From: Ignavibacteriota bacterium
Lineage (GTDB): Bacteria > Bacteroidota > Ignavibacteria > UBA10030 > UBA6906
DNA length: 43,454 nucleotides
Direction of reading: 5' to 3'
Assembly: GCA_003157485.1 (NCBI GenBank)
Contig: PMJQ01000192.1
Span: 1 to 43,454 of the forward strand
Shown here: positions 7,276 to 16,052 of the stretch, piece after piece
Layout of the letters: every line of letters starts with the position of its first letter
How positions within the stretch are numbered: the stretch's first letter is position 1
The notes under the pieces: model-generated
What the model was told of the DNA's origin: nothing
The model's database searches: none
Seen by the model: the letters and a program-made list of their open reading frames with translations, nothing else
Position numbers and translations under genes: made by a program

Positions 7276-9120
7276 ATGGCAAAGAAGGTCGAGACTCTTG
7301 ATGAAGTGACGATCCGCTTCGCGGGCGATTCCGGAGACGGCATGCAGCTCACCGGGACGCAGTTCACGAACACGGTCGCGGCGCTGGGGAACGATCTGAG
7401 CACGCTCCCCGACTACCCGGCCGAGATCCGCGCTCCCGCGGGGACAACCTACGGCGTGAGCGGGTTCCAGATCAAGTTCGGCAGCGTGGATATCCTCACG
7501 CCCGGGGATACCTGCGACGTCCTGGTGGCGATGAACCCGGCCGCGCTCGTTACGAATCTGAAACTCCTGCGGGACGGCGGGACGATCATCGTGAACGAGG
7601 ACGCGTTTACGGAAAAAAACCTGCGCATGGCGGGACTGACGACGAACCCTCTCGAAGACCACTCGCTCGAGCGCTTCCAGGTCAACGCAATCGGCATCAC
7701 CAAGCTGACGACGAACGCGCTGGCGGAGATGAATCTCTCCACCCGGTTCGTCGACAAGACGAAGAATTTCTTCGCGCTCGGACTGATGTACTGGATGTAC
7801 AACCGTCCCCTCGACCAGTCGATCCGCTTTATCGAAGAAAAATTCGGGGTGAAGGACAAGCAGGTCGCCGAGGCGAACCTGCGGGTGCTCCGCGCAGGCT
7901 ACAACTACGGCGACACGACGGAGGTCTTCACGACGCGGTTCGACGTGCGGCCCGCGAAGCTCCCGCCGGGACGGTACCGGAACGTGATGGGGAACGCCGC
8001 CGCCGCGCTCGGGCTCGTGGCGGCGTCGCGGAAATCGGGGCTCCAGCTTTTCCTGGGGAGCTACCCGATCACCCCGGCGAGCGACATCCTCCACGAACTC
8101 TCAAAGCTCAAGGAATTCGGCGTGAAGACGTTTCAGGCGGAGGACGAAATCGCCGCGATCTGCGCCTCCATCGGCGCCTCCTATGCCGGAGCGCTTGCCG
8201 CGACGACGACGAGCGGCCCGGGACTCGCGCTGAAGACCGAGGCCCTTGGGCTGGCAGTCATGCTCGAGCTCCCCCTTGTCGTCATCGACGTCCAGCGCGG
8301 CGGTCCGAGCACGGGCCTGCCGACCAAAACCGAACAGGCTGATCTGCTCCAGGCCGTGCAGGGGAGAAACGGTGAAGCGCCCCTGTGCGTCCTCGCGGCA
8401 TCCTCCCCCGCCGACTGCTTCCTGACGGTGTACGAGGCTGCCCGCCTGGCCATCAAGTTCATGACCCCCGTCATCTGCCTGACGGACGGCTACCTCGCGA
8501 ACGGCGCCGAACCGTGGTTGATCCCGGATGCGGCCACCCTCCCCCCCATCCCAGTCTCGTTCGCGAAGGACCCGGCCGGCTTCCAGCCGTATGCACGAGA
8601 CCCGGTCACTCTGGCGCGGCCCTGGGCCATTCCCGGAACCCCCGGGCTGGAGCACAGGATCGGCGGGCTCGAAAAACAGGACATCACCGGCAACATCAAC
8701 TACGAGCCGGACAATCACGACCTGATGATACGCCTGCGCGCCGAGAAGATCGAACGGATCGCCGCGGACATCCCCGAACAGGCCTTCGACGGCCCGGCCT
8801 CCGGCGGCATCGCACTTGTCGGCTGGGGAAGCACGTTCGGATCGATCCGGAGCGCCGTGACGGGACTCAGGGAGTCGGGACACGAAGTGACGCACATCCA
8901 AATCCGCCACATCAACCCGTTCCCGCGCAATCTCGGCGCCCTCCTTGCTGGGTTCAGGACGGTCATCGTCCCTGAGATCAACAGCGGACAGCTCATCAAG
9001 CTCCTCCGGGCAAAATATCTCGTGAACGCCGTCGGATTCAACGTCGTCAGGGGACTGCCGCTCCGCTCGGAGGAGATCGAGGAATTCGTGGAGAAACAGA
9101 TCGGAGGGAATCATGCCTGA
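7276..9120 (+). CDS. korA: 2-oxoacid:ferredoxin oxidoreductase, fused gamma-alpha subunit
   Basis: Large subunit of the enzyme that interconverts 2-oxoglutarate + CoA with succinyl-CoA + CO2 using ferredoxin. The 614-residue protein is the fused form. The N-terminal gamma (Rossmann-like) domain (about 1-190) carries VTIRFAGDSGDGMQLTG. The alpha pyrimidine-binding domain follows (about 215-440) with GSYPITPASDILHEL and TTTSGPGLALKTEALGLAV. The C-terminal domain ends NxGQLIKLLRAKYLV. The arrangement matches KorA-type proteins of the KorAB class, so 2-oxoglutarate is the likely substrate, although other 2-oxoacids cannot be excluded. It overlaps korB by 8 bases. Operation can be oxidative (anaerobic TCA) or reductive. 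Confidence 0.92.
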   Translation: MAKKVETLDEVTIRFAGDSGDGMQLTGTQFTNTVAALGNDLSTLPDYPAEIRAPAGTTYGVSGFQIKFGSVDILTPGDTCDVLVAMNPAALVTNLKLLRDGGTIIVNEDAFTEKNLRMAGLTTNPLEDHSLERFQVNAIGITKLTTNALAEMNLSTRFVDKTKNFFALGLMYWMYNRPLDQSIRFIEEKFGVKDKQVAEANLRVLRAGYNYGDTTEVFTTRFDVRPAKLPPGRYRNVMGNAAAALGLVAASRKSGLQLFLGSYPITPASDILHELSKLKEFGVKTFQAEDEIAAICASIGASYAGALAATTTSGPGLALKTEALGLAVMLELPLVVIDVQRGGPSTGLPTKTEQADLLQAVQGRNGEAPLCVLAASSPADCFLTVYEAARLAIKFMTPVICLTDGYLANGAEPWLIPDAATLPPIPVSFAKDPAGFQPYARDPVTLARPWAIPGTPGLEHRIGGLEKQDITGNINYEPDNHDLMIRLRAEKIERIAADIPEQAFDGPASGGIALVGWGSTFGSIRSAVTGLRESGHEVTHIQIRHINPFPRNLGALLAGFRTVIVPEINSGQLIKLLRAKYLVNAVGFNVVRGLPLRSEEIEEFVEKQIGGNHA

Positions 9121-10141
9121 TACCGCACAGGAGACGCCGGCCAAACTGACGATTAAGGATTTCCAGTCGGACCAGGACGTCCGCTGGTGCCCGGGATGCG
9201 GCGACTACTCCATCCTGGCGCAGGTCCAGAGGGTGTTCCCCGAATTCCCCCACAAGAGGGAACAGTATGTCGCGGTGTCGGGGATCGGCTGCTCGAGCCG
9301 GTTCCCCTACTATCTGAATCTCTACGGGATACACGGCATACACGGGAGGGCCCCGGCGATCGCCTCCGGCGTGAAGATGGTCAATCCCTCGCTCGACGTC
9401 TGGGTTGCGACCGGCGACGGCGACGGCCTCTCGATCGGCGGCAACCACATGATCCACATGCTCCGCCGGAACCTGAACATCAAGGTTCTTCTTTTCAACA
9501 ACCAGATCTACGGCCTGACAAAGGGACAGTACTCACCCACGTCGGTACTCGGGCAGATAACGAAATCCACGCCGGCGGGCGTCATCGATTTCCCGTTCAT
9601 CCCCGTCTCGCTGGCGCTCGGCGCACAGGCCACGTTCGTCGCCCGCGCGATGGACAGGGACCCGAAGCACCTGCAGGAGGTCGTCCGCCGCGCAGAAGGG
9701 CATCACGGCGCCGCGTTCGTCGAGATCTACCAGAACTGCAACGTGTTTAACGACGGCGCGTTCTTCCAATTCACCGAGAAAGAGACGAAGGACGATCACG
9801 TCGTGTATCTCGAACACGGCAAGCCCCTTGTCTTCGGGAAGGACCGGACGAAAGGGATACGGCTCAACGGGTTCAGGCCGGAGGCGGTGCCGCTCGACGG
9901 GGGGAAATTCTCGCCGAGCGATCTCCTTGTCCACGACGAAAAGGATTCGACGCTTGCGTTCATCCTTGCAAACATGATACACAACCCTGACCTCCCCCGC
10001 CCCATGGGAGTGTTCCTTGCGCTCGATCACCCGACGTACGAGGATCAGATGGGCGACCAGATCGCAAGGGCGAAAAGCAGGAAAGGGGACGGAGATCTCC
10101 AGAAGCTTCTGAACGGCGAAGAGACCTGGGTCATCAAGTAA
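9113..10141 (+). CDS. korB: 2-oxoacid:ferredoxin oxidoreductase beta subunit
   Basis: Thiamine-diphosphate-binding beta subunit, 342 residues. RWCPGCGDYSIL (about 24-35) holds the CxxC that helps bind the Fe-S centre in this family. GIGCSSRFPYYLN follows, and the ThDP/Mg motif GDGDGLSIGGNH runs through to NNQIYGLTKGQYSP. There is no separate ferredoxin-like delta subunit, as usual for two-subunit KOR enzymes. The ATG at 9113 has GGAGGGA seven bases upstream, inside the end of korA, which indicates translational coupling and equal stoichiometry. The C-terminal ~60 residues match the KorB extension. Electrons would go to a ferredoxin not encoded here. Confidence 0.94.
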   Translation: MPDTAQETPAKLTIKDFQSDQDVRWCPGCGDYSILAQVQRVFPEFPHKREQYVAVSGIGCSSRFPYYLNLYGIHGIHGRAPAIASGVKMVNPSLDVWVATGDGDGLSIGGNHMIHMLRRNLNIKVLLFNNQIYGLTKGQYSPTSVLGQITKSTPAGVIDFPFIPVSLALGAQATFVARAMDRDPKHLQEVVRRAEGHHGAAFVEIYQNCNVFNDGAFFQFTEKETKDDHVVYLEHGKPLVFGKDRTKGIRLNGFRPEAVPLDGGKFSPSDLLVHDEKDSTLAFILANMIHNPDLPRPMGVFLALDHPTYEDQMGDQIARAKSRKGDGDLQKLLNGEETWVIK

Positions 10142-10148
10142 CGGGATC

Positions 10149-11189
10149 GTGAGTGCTCACCCGGCGGGAATGCCAGAGGCTCCACACGAGGAAACCATAA
10201 ACGCCACCGCGGCAATCCTCGATCTCTTCCGCGCGCGCGGCCGGTTTGTTCTGACGACGCACATCAACCCGGACGGCGACGGCATAGGATCGGAAATCGC
10301 CCTTGCCTCCTGGCTCCGGGGCAAGGGGAAGGATGTCCGCGTCATCAACGCCGGTCCCCTCCCCGCGGTCTACCGGTTCCTGGATCCCCGGGGGACCGTC
10401 GCAGCGTTCGACCCGCTCCGGGACGCCGCGCTGCTCGCGGGCGCGGACGTCATCGTCATCCTCGACACAAACCATCCGGACCGTCTCGGGTCCATGAAAG
10501 ACTCCGTCCTCGCCAGCCCCGCCGTCAGGGTCTGCATCGATCATCATCTCGACCCCTCCCCGTTCGCTTCTCCGGTCCTCATCGACGACAACGCCACTTC
10601 GACGGGGGAGATTCTCTATCGTCTCCTCTTCGGCGAGGGAGGGGAACGCCCTTCCGCGGAGGCGGCCATGGGACTCTACTGCGCGATCATGACCGATACG
10701 GGTTCGTTCCGGTACCCCCGGACCGGACTGGCCACGCACGAGATCGTCTCCCGCCTGATCGCCTGCGGGGCGGACCCGGTCGGCATCTATGCCGAGGTTT
10801 ACGAGCGCTGGTCGCCCGGGCGCATCCGGCTTCTGGGCGAAGTGCTCGCGGGCCTGGTCATGGAGTACGGCGGGCGGCTCGCCCACGTCACCGTCACAAG
10901 GGAGATGCTCTCGCAGACCGGCACGCTCGAGGAGGACACGGACAATTTCACGACGTACCCGATGTCAATCGCCGGGGTCCGCGTGGGGATACTCTTCCTC
11001 GAAATCGAGGGGGGAGTCAAGATCAGCTTCCGCTCGAAAGGGATGATCCCCATCAACGCGCTCGCCATGGAATTCCAGGGAAACGGCCACAGGAACGCAG
11101 CAGGGGCGCGCCTGGCAGGAGCGGACACGGCGGGTATCCGCTCGCGCGTCCTTGCCGCCGCTGGGAAATACATCGGGGAGGACGCATGA
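10149..11189 (+). CDS. DHH-family phosphoesterase, NrnA-like (oligoribonuclease/pAp phosphatase)
   Basis: Predicted Mn-dependent enzyme that degrades very short RNA (nanoRNA) and dephosphorylates 3'-phosphoadenosine 5'-phosphate. The 346-residue protein has the DHH domain: THINPDGDGIGSE at 37-49, LDTNHPDR at about 105-112 and the name-giving CIDHHLD with DHH at 131-133. A DHHA1 domain with GNGHRNAAG (311-319) follows. Spacing and lack of CBS or membrane domains match NrnA rather than RecJ or GdpP. The start is taken as the GTG at 10149; the in-frame ATG at 10170 is an alternative. It ends in a 4-base ATGA overlap with pepA, the first of a chain of coupled genes. Confidence 0.9.
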   Translation: MSAHPAGMPEAPHEETINATAAILDLFRARGRFVLTTHINPDGDGIGSEIALASWLRGKGKDVRVINAGPLPAVYRFLDPRGTVAAFDPLRDAALLAGADVIVILDTNHPDRLGSMKDSVLASPAVRVCIDHHLDPSPFASPVLIDDNATSTGEILYRLLFGEGGERPSAEAAMGLYCAIMTDTGSFRYPRTGLATHEIVSRLIACGADPVGIYAEVYERWSPGRIRLLGEVLAGLVMEYGGRLAHVTVTREMLSQTGTLEEDTDNFTTYPMSIAGVRVGILFLEIEGGVKISFRSKGMIPINALAMEFQGNGHRNAAGARLAGADTAGIRSRVLAAAGKYIGEDA

Positions 11190-12727
11190 TCCGGATCGGT
11201 GTGCGGAGCGGAACGGCCCGGGACGCCTCGGCCGACGTTCTCGTTCATATGATGTTCGAGGGGTGGCAGACTTCGCCCGAGGAATCCGGCATACTCCGGT
11301 CCCTCACGGGCGCCGATTTTGTTCCCGAAAAAGGGACGGGATTCAGCGGCAAGGAGCGGGAGACACTCCTCCTGTTTCCGAAAGGGCTCGCCTCCGCACG
11401 GCTCCTCCTGGTCGGCGCCGGCTCCCGGACGTCATGGAGCAGTGAGCGGCTCAGGAGAGCCGGGGCAACAGCCGCAAAAGCGCTCAGGGCCATGGGGGTC
11501 CGCACAGCCGCCGTCGTTGAGCCGGAGAGACGTGTGACCGCCCCGCTGGCCGCCCCGGGTGAAGATCCCGCCGAGGCCTACGGGTGCGCGATCGCGGAGG
11601 GGATGTTTCTCGGTCTGTATACGTTTGACAGGTACAAGTCGAAGAGGACTCCCGATCTCCCGGCCGCAGTGACGCTCCTCGCGGGCTCCTCTTCCCGCGA
11701 AAAGGGGATCGGGAAAGGGGTCGGATACGCCAGGGTGGTGTGCGCCGCGACATGCCTCGCGCGCGACCTTTCCAACGCGCCGGGGAACGAGATATACCCC
11801 GAGACGCTCGCATCAGCCGCCCGCTCGGCCGGAAGGCGGAGCGGATTCGCCGTCAGGACGCTGGATGAAAAGAAGATCCGCGCACTCGGGATGGGCGGGC
11901 TGGCCGCCGTTGCCGCAGGGAGCAGACGTCCCCCGCGGCTCATCGTGATGGAGCACAGGGGAACCGGCGCCGGAAAACACGCCCGCCCCCCGGTTGTCCT
12001 TGTCGGCAAGGGGGTCACGTTCGACTCGGGGGGGATCTCGATCAAGCCGTCGGCGGGAATGGCGGAGATGAAAATGGACATGGCGGGGGGAGCTGTCGTC
12101 ATCGCGACGCTTGAGGCGGCCGCGCGGCTGAGGCTCCCGGGACGCCTTATCGGCATCGTCCCCGCGGCGGAAAACCTGCCGGGAGGCTCCGCGCTCAGGC
12201 CCGGCGATATTCTTCGCCACCATAACGGGATGACGTCCGAAGTGGATAATACCGATGCGGAGGGGCGTCTGATACTCGCCGACGCGCTTTCCTATGCGGC
12301 GGGGTACAATCCATCGCTCGTCATCGACGTTGCGACGCTCACCGGCGCGGTCGTTGTGGCGCTGGGCCATGTGGCCACCGGAATGCTGGGGAATGATGCG
12401 GGCGCCATGCAGGCTCTCAGGGAATCGGGGGAGCGGACGTATGAACGGGTCTGGGAACTCCCGATGTTTGAGGAATACGATGCGCTCATTAAAAGCGACA
12501 TCGCCGACGTGAAAAACGTGGGCGGCCGCTGGGGGGGGGCAATAACGGCGGCCATGTTCCTGAGGCGGTTCACGGGGACCTGCCGCTGGGTCCATCTTGA
12601 CGTGGCCGGGACTTCCATACTGGAGGAGCCCGCCGATTATGCCCCCCGTGGCGGATCGGGTGTCGGCGTGCGCCTCCTTGTGGATTTTCTGCGGCGGCGT
12701 GAGCGCGAACGAGGAGCCCGACAATGA
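11186..12727 (+). CDS. pepA: Leucyl aminopeptidase, M17 family
   Basis: Cytosolic two-metal aminopeptidase that finishes peptide breakdown. The 513-residue protein has a variable N-terminal macro-like domain (about 1-170) and the M17 catalytic domain. Metal and catalytic residues are in VGKGVTFDSGGISIKPS (about 272-288), MKMDMAGGA and NTDAEGRLILADAL (about 354-367). NVGGRWGGAITAAMFL at about 441-456 completes the signature. Two homopolymer stretches inside the gene are notable, the longest being G9 at 12531-12539 within GGRWGGA. GGGGAGGA precedes the ATG. It is joined to its neighbours by ATGA overlaps on both sides, so it is translated in one coupled operon with nrnA-like, the GWxTD protein, pdxA and ftsE. 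Confidence 0.95.
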   Translation: MIRIGVRSGTARDASADVLVHMMFEGWQTSPEESGILRSLTGADFVPEKGTGFSGKERETLLLFPKGLASARLLLVGAGSRTSWSSERLRRAGATAAKALRAMGVRTAAVVEPERRVTAPLAAPGEDPAEAYGCAIAEGMFLGLYTFDRYKSKRTPDLPAAVTLLAGSSSREKGIGKGVGYARVVCAATCLARDLSNAPGNEIYPETLASAARSAGRRSGFAVRTLDEKKIRALGMGGLAAVAAGSRRPPRLIVMEHRGTGAGKHARPPVVLVGKGVTFDSGGISIKPSAGMAEMKMDMAGGAVVIATLEAAARLRLPGRLIGIVPAAENLPGGSALRPGDILRHHNGMTSEVDNTDAEGRLILADALSYAAGYNPSLVIDVATLTGAVVVALGHVATGMLGNDAGAMQALRESGERTYERVWELPMFEEYDALIKSDIADVKNVGGRWGGAITAAMFLRRFTGTCRWVHLDVAGTSILEEPADYAPRGGSGVGVRLLVDFLRRRERERGARQ

Positions 12728-14112
12728 AAGGAGCGGAAGCAGTGCGAACAAGACTGAGACGCACGGCCTGGATCGCCGCGGCGCTTGCCGTCTGCGGCGC
12801 CGGGACGATGGGACAATTCCTCCCCCCGAGGAACGAACAGGGGCCCCGGCTCCTCTACTATGAGGCGTTTCCCCTTCCGCTCACCGGAGACTCGCTTCAC
12901 GAGAGGGTCGACATCCACTTCCGGATCGACAGGGAGTTCTTCGTCCCTGTCAGGGATCCGGACGGGAGGACGCCGTTTCACCGGAGCGGCGAACTCGTCG
13001 TCGAACTCGCCGACTCGGCCGGGGGGATCGCTGCGCGCTCGATGCATGCGATTGAGATTCCCGAGGACAACGCCGACCGGAAGCCTGCGGGCGAACAGTG
13101 GGAGCAGGGGATATTCTCGCTCATCGTTGCGCCGGGGAGATACAGGATACAGATGACGCTCGAGGACGGGGAATCGCGACGGACGATCATGGACAGCACG
13201 AAATTTGCCGTGATCCCGCCCCGCGCCTCGTCCGGGCTCGCGACGGCCTCTCTAGTTCCCGTCGGCCCGCCCCGTACCGGCAGCGGCATCCCCGCCGATC
13301 TGACGCTCATGAATTATGCGGGGGAAATCCTGTTCGGCCGACCCGCCGCCCTGCTTGTCGCGTGGAGGTCCCGCCCCGCCGAGGACACGCTCCTCACAGT
13401 GAAATACTCTCTCGGTGAGGAACCTCCCGCGCCCGAGGACGCGCTGTTCCTCCCCCCGGGCGGGACGGTCACCGTACCGGTCCTCCGCGGGGTGACTTTT
13501 GCACCCTGGACGGACAGCACCGCCGCGGGGTACCGGCTCACCGCGGACGGCCGAGGAACGTCGAGCGCGGCGATCGTCCCCGTTCCGTTCGCGCGGCTCC
13601 TTCTCCGGTCGTACAGGATGACGTTCACGTTCTCATCGGGGCCGGACACGGAGGAGATTGTGCGGAAAGGGAGAGCGGTCTGGCCCGACATGCCCTTTAC
13701 GCTCAAAGACATCGACAATGCGCTCGACGTCCTGAAGTACATTACGACGGAATCAGAACTCGACTCGCTCAGGAGAGGGAATCTGGAAGAGCGTCGGGCG
13801 CACCTGGAGGGTTTCTGGAGGGGGAAAGGGGGAAAGCAGGAGACCGCGTTCAACGAGGTGATGACCGAGTATTACCGGCGTGCCGACCACGCGACCCGCA
13901 GCTTCGGGACGCTCAGGCAGCCCGACGGATTCCGTTCGGACCGGGGGAGAATCTACGTCCTGTACGGCCCGCCCACCTCGACGGACAGGATGCTCGATCC
14001 GGTGTCGGGGTTCCACGAGGTGTGGACATACAGCCACCTGAAAAAGAAATTCGTCTTTGTCGATCAGAACAAATCAGGGAACTACGTCCTGGTCTCGGCG
14101 GCGGCATTATGA
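12724..14112 (+). CDS. GWxTD-domain secreted protein
   Basis: A 462-residue exported protein of the GWxTD family, which is restricted mostly to the Bacteroidota/Chlorobi and Acidobacteria side of the tree and has no settled function. A basic start, a hydrophobic core (about residues 14-27) and small residues near CGAGTMG predict a signal peptide. The middle region is beta-rich. The C-terminal ~130 residues carry the domain: helix with RRAHLEGFWRGKG, NEVMTEYYRRADHATRSF, then GFRSDRGRIYVLYGPPT (402-418). The family name motif GWxTD is degenerate here, reading GFRSD. The protein ends with the expected DQNKSGNYVLV strand. GAGGAG lies eight bases before the ATG, and ATGA overlaps link it to pepA and pdxA. 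Confidence 0.87.
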   Translation: MKGAEAVRTRLRRTAWIAAALAVCGAGTMGQFLPPRNEQGPRLLYYEAFPLPLTGDSLHERVDIHFRIDREFFVPVRDPDGRTPFHRSGELVVELADSAGGIAARSMHAIEIPEDNADRKPAGEQWEQGIFSLIVAPGRYRIQMTLEDGESRRTIMDSTKFAVIPPRASSGLATASLVPVGPPRTGSGIPADLTLMNYAGEILFGRPAALLVAWRSRPAEDTLLTVKYSLGEEPPAPEDALFLPPGGTVTVPVLRGVTFAPWTDSTAAGYRLTADGRGTSSAAIVPVPFARLLLRSYRMTFTFSSGPDTEEIVRKGRAVWPDMPFTLKDIDNALDVLKYITTESELDSLRRGNLEERRAHLEGFWRGKGGKQETAFNEVMTEYYRRADHATRSFGTLRQPDGFRSDRGRIYVLYGPPTSTDRMLDPVSGFHEVWTYSHLKKKFVFVDQNKSGNYVLVSAAAL

Positions 14113-15122
14113 AACCCACGATTGCGATCACCGTCGGCGACTACAACGGGATCGGACCTGAAGTCGCACTGAAGGCGGTCGCTTCGCCACTCCTGCGGCG
14201 GATCTGCACTCCCGTACTTGTCGGGCCGGAGGTGATATTCGAGCGTGTCGCGATCCGCTCGGCGCTCAGGACGAGGTTTGTCCCGTTCCCGTCCCGGGAG
14301 GGGGGAAACGGACGCACGGTGCAGGTCCTCGAGCCCCCGGGGAACGACCCGGTCCGGTTTTCCCCGGGGAAACTCTCGGCGTACGCGGGGGCGGCTGCGG
14401 GGGCGGCGATCCGCACATCCGTGGATCTCGTTCTCGGCGGCGGGGCCGGCGCGCTCGTCACCGCCCCGGTCTCCAAGCACGCGCTCCACCTCGCCGGGAT
14501 CAACGCGCCGGGACAGACGGAGCTCCTGCAGCGGCTGACGCGGTCTCCCTCCGTGGCGATGATTCTCGTCTGCGGTTCGTTCCGCGTGGGGCTCGTCACG
14601 ATACACACGCCGGTCAGGAATGTCGCCCGCGAGCTGACGGCCGGGCTCCTCCTGGAGCGCGTCACCGTGATTGAGCGCGCGCTGCGCACCGACTGGAGGA
14701 TCCGCTCCCCCCGCATCGCCGTACTGGCGCTCAACCCCCATGCCGGGGAGCAGGGGGACATCGGCAACGAGGAGCAGCGCGTGATTATCCCTGTCACTGC
14801 CGCACTCAGGAAAAAAGGGATGCGCCTGGAGGGCCCCTTCCCGGCCGACGCATTCTTCGCGCGGTACACTCCCGGCACGTACGACGCGGTGATCGCGATG
14901 TACCACGACCAGGGGCTCATTCCGCTGAAGATGACAGCCCGCGGACGCGCGGTCAACGTCTCCGCGGGGCTCCCCATCGTGAGAACGTCGCCGGATCACG
15001 GAACCGCGTTCGACATCGCGGGCCGCTCGATCGCCGACCCGGCAAGCATGATCGAGGCGGTACGCACCGCCGTGGCGCTTTCGTCACACCGCAGGCGCAC
15101 CGCACGGGAGGAGGCACGATGA
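14109..15122 (+). CDS. pdxA: 4-hydroxythreonine-4-phosphate dehydrogenase
   Basis: NAD-dependent oxidative decarboxylation step of DXP-dependent pyridoxal phosphate synthesis. With the ATG at 14109 the protein is 337 residues, the normal size. The start overlaps the preceding stop as ATGA; the in-frame extension to 14022 is rejected because it lies inside the GWxTD gene. Motifs include ITVGDYNGIGPEVALKA at the N-terminus, TAPVSKHALHLAGINAPGQTELL at about 120-142, LALNPHAGEQGDIGNEE with a metal-ligand His, and MYHDQGLIPLKM near 265. E. coli has GHTE where this protein has GQTE, a variant also seen in other phyla as I recall. PdxJ, its partner enzyme, is not in the window. Confidence 0.95.
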   Translation: MKPTIAITVGDYNGIGPEVALKAVASPLLRRICTPVLVGPEVIFERVAIRSALRTRFVPFPSREGGNGRTVQVLEPPGNDPVRFSPGKLSAYAGAAAGAAIRTSVDLVLGGGAGALVTAPVSKHALHLAGINAPGQTELLQRLTRSPSVAMILVCGSFRVGLVTIHTPVRNVARELTAGLLLERVTVIERALRTDWRIRSPRIAVLALNPHAGEQGDIGNEEQRVIIPVTAALRKKGMRLEGPFPADAFFARYTPGTYDAVIAMYHDQGLIPLKMTARGRAVNVSAGLPIVRTSPDHGTAFDIAGRSIADPASMIEAVRTAVALSSHRRRTAREEAR

Positions 15123-15784
15123 TATCGTTCAAAGGCGTATCGGTGGACTTCGGCGCCCACACGCTGCTTGACAACGTCACGCTGCAGATCAAACCGGGGG
15201 AGTTCGTGTTCCTTGTGGGACAGACCGGTTCGGGAAAGAGCACCGTCCTCCGCCTGATCTACATGGACATCCTCCCTACGCGGGGGACGGTCTTCGTCGG
15301 CAAGCACTGCTCCGCCTCGATACAGCTCCGCGACATCCCGTACCTCAGGCGCGAGCTCGGCGTCGTGTTCCAGGATTTCAAGCTCATGGAAGACCGGAGC
15401 GTCTACGACAACGTCGCGTTCACGCTCCACGTCACGGGCACCCCCTCCGCGGAGATCAGGAAGAAAGTGATTCTCACGCTCGGCGACGTGGGCCTGAGCC
15501 ACGCGCGGAACAAGATGGCCCACGAGCTTTCCGGCGGAGAGCAGCAGCGCGTCGCGATCGCACGGGCGCTCGCGAATAACCCGAAATTCCTCCTTGCCGA
15601 CGAACCCACGGGGAACCTCGATCCCGCCACGTCGATGGAGATCCTGAAGCTTCTGAAAGACATCAACATGCGGGGGACGGCGGTCGTGATGGCGACGCAC
15701 AACTACGAACTCGTCAGGAAGGCGAATGAGAGGATACTGAAAATCGAGGAGGGCGCGATCCTGGATGTGGACGCGCCCGCATGA
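15119..15784 (+). CDS. ftsE: Cell division ATP-binding protein FtsE
   Basis: ATPase that works with the membrane protein FtsX at the septum to control peptidoglycan hydrolases. The 221-residue ABC protein has Walker [10 protein letters not shown] (34-42), the Q-loop [14 protein letters not shown], signature LSGGEQQR (about 138-145), Walker [13 protein letters not shown] and the switch His in ATHNYELV. The sequence matches FtsE ([15 protein letters not shown]) better than lipoprotein-export LolD. It is the last gene of the coupled run, starts at an ATGA overlap with GGAGGAGG upstream, and is followed by a terminator. No ftsX follows, so the partner must be encoded elsewhere. Confidence 0.9.
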   Translation: MISFKGVSVDFGAHTLLDNVTLQIKPGEFVFLVGQTGSGKSTVLRLIYMDILPTRGTVFVGKHCSASIQLRDIPYLRRELGVVFQDFKLMEDRSVYDNVAFTLHVTGTPSAEIRKKVILTLGDVGLSHARNKMAHELSGGEQQRVAIARALANNPKFLLADEPTGNLDPATSMEILKLLKDINMRGTAVVMATHNYELVRKANERILKIEEGAILDVDAPA

Positions 15785-15792
15785 GGCTCAGC

Positions 15793-15816
15793 CACGCCCG
15801 AGTGAGGCGTGATTTT
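15793..15816 (+). terminator. Rho-independent terminator after ftsE
   Basis: CACGCC (15793-15798) pairs with GGCGTG (15806-15811) around a 7-base loop, followed by ATTTT ending at 15816. It fills the 31-base gap between the convergent ftsE and NifU-domain genes; the last T is shared with the stop codon of the latter. Confidence 0.7.
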
Positions 15817-16052
15817 CAACCCGCGACGGCCTCCACGCGCTGGATCTCAGGGATATCGCGCATGAGCACGCGCTCCAGTCCCGCGCGGAGGGTCATGGCG
15901 GACATCGGGCAGGTGAGGCACGTCCCCACCCACTGGAGTTCAACCGTCCCGTTCTCCCTGAAGCGGAGGAACCTGACGTCGCCGCCGTCCATGCGGAGGA
16001 AGGGACGTACGGTCTCGAGCGACTGTTCGACGCGGCCCGCAAAGTCGTTCAC
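15816..16052 (-). CDS. NifU C-terminal-domain protein (Fe-S cluster scaffold/carrier)
   Basis: A 78-residue protein made only of the NifU C-terminal domain, which holds a 4Fe-4S cluster and passes it to target proteins. The hallmarks are FLRMDGGDVRFL and the CxxC in GTCLTCPMS (C45, C48). Single-domain versions accompany Suf systems or Mrp-type carriers. The start is a GTG at 16052 with AGGGGGGGC upstream; it overlaps the mrp stop as GTGA (16049-16052). A longer open frame reaching into mrp is an antisense-free shadow with no homology before this point. Coupling to mrp, another Fe-S carrier, strongly suggests the two proteins act together in cluster delivery. Confidence 0.9.
   Translation of the reverse strand: MNDFAGRVEQSLETVRPFLRMDGGDVRFLRFRENGTVELQWVGTCLTCPMSAMTLRAGLERVLMRDIPEIQRVEAVAG

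Noticed and set aside
14022-14108. In-frame 5' extension of pdxA
   Set aside because: It lies within the conserved C-terminus of the GWxTD gene; the ATGA overlap at 14109 is the normal start.
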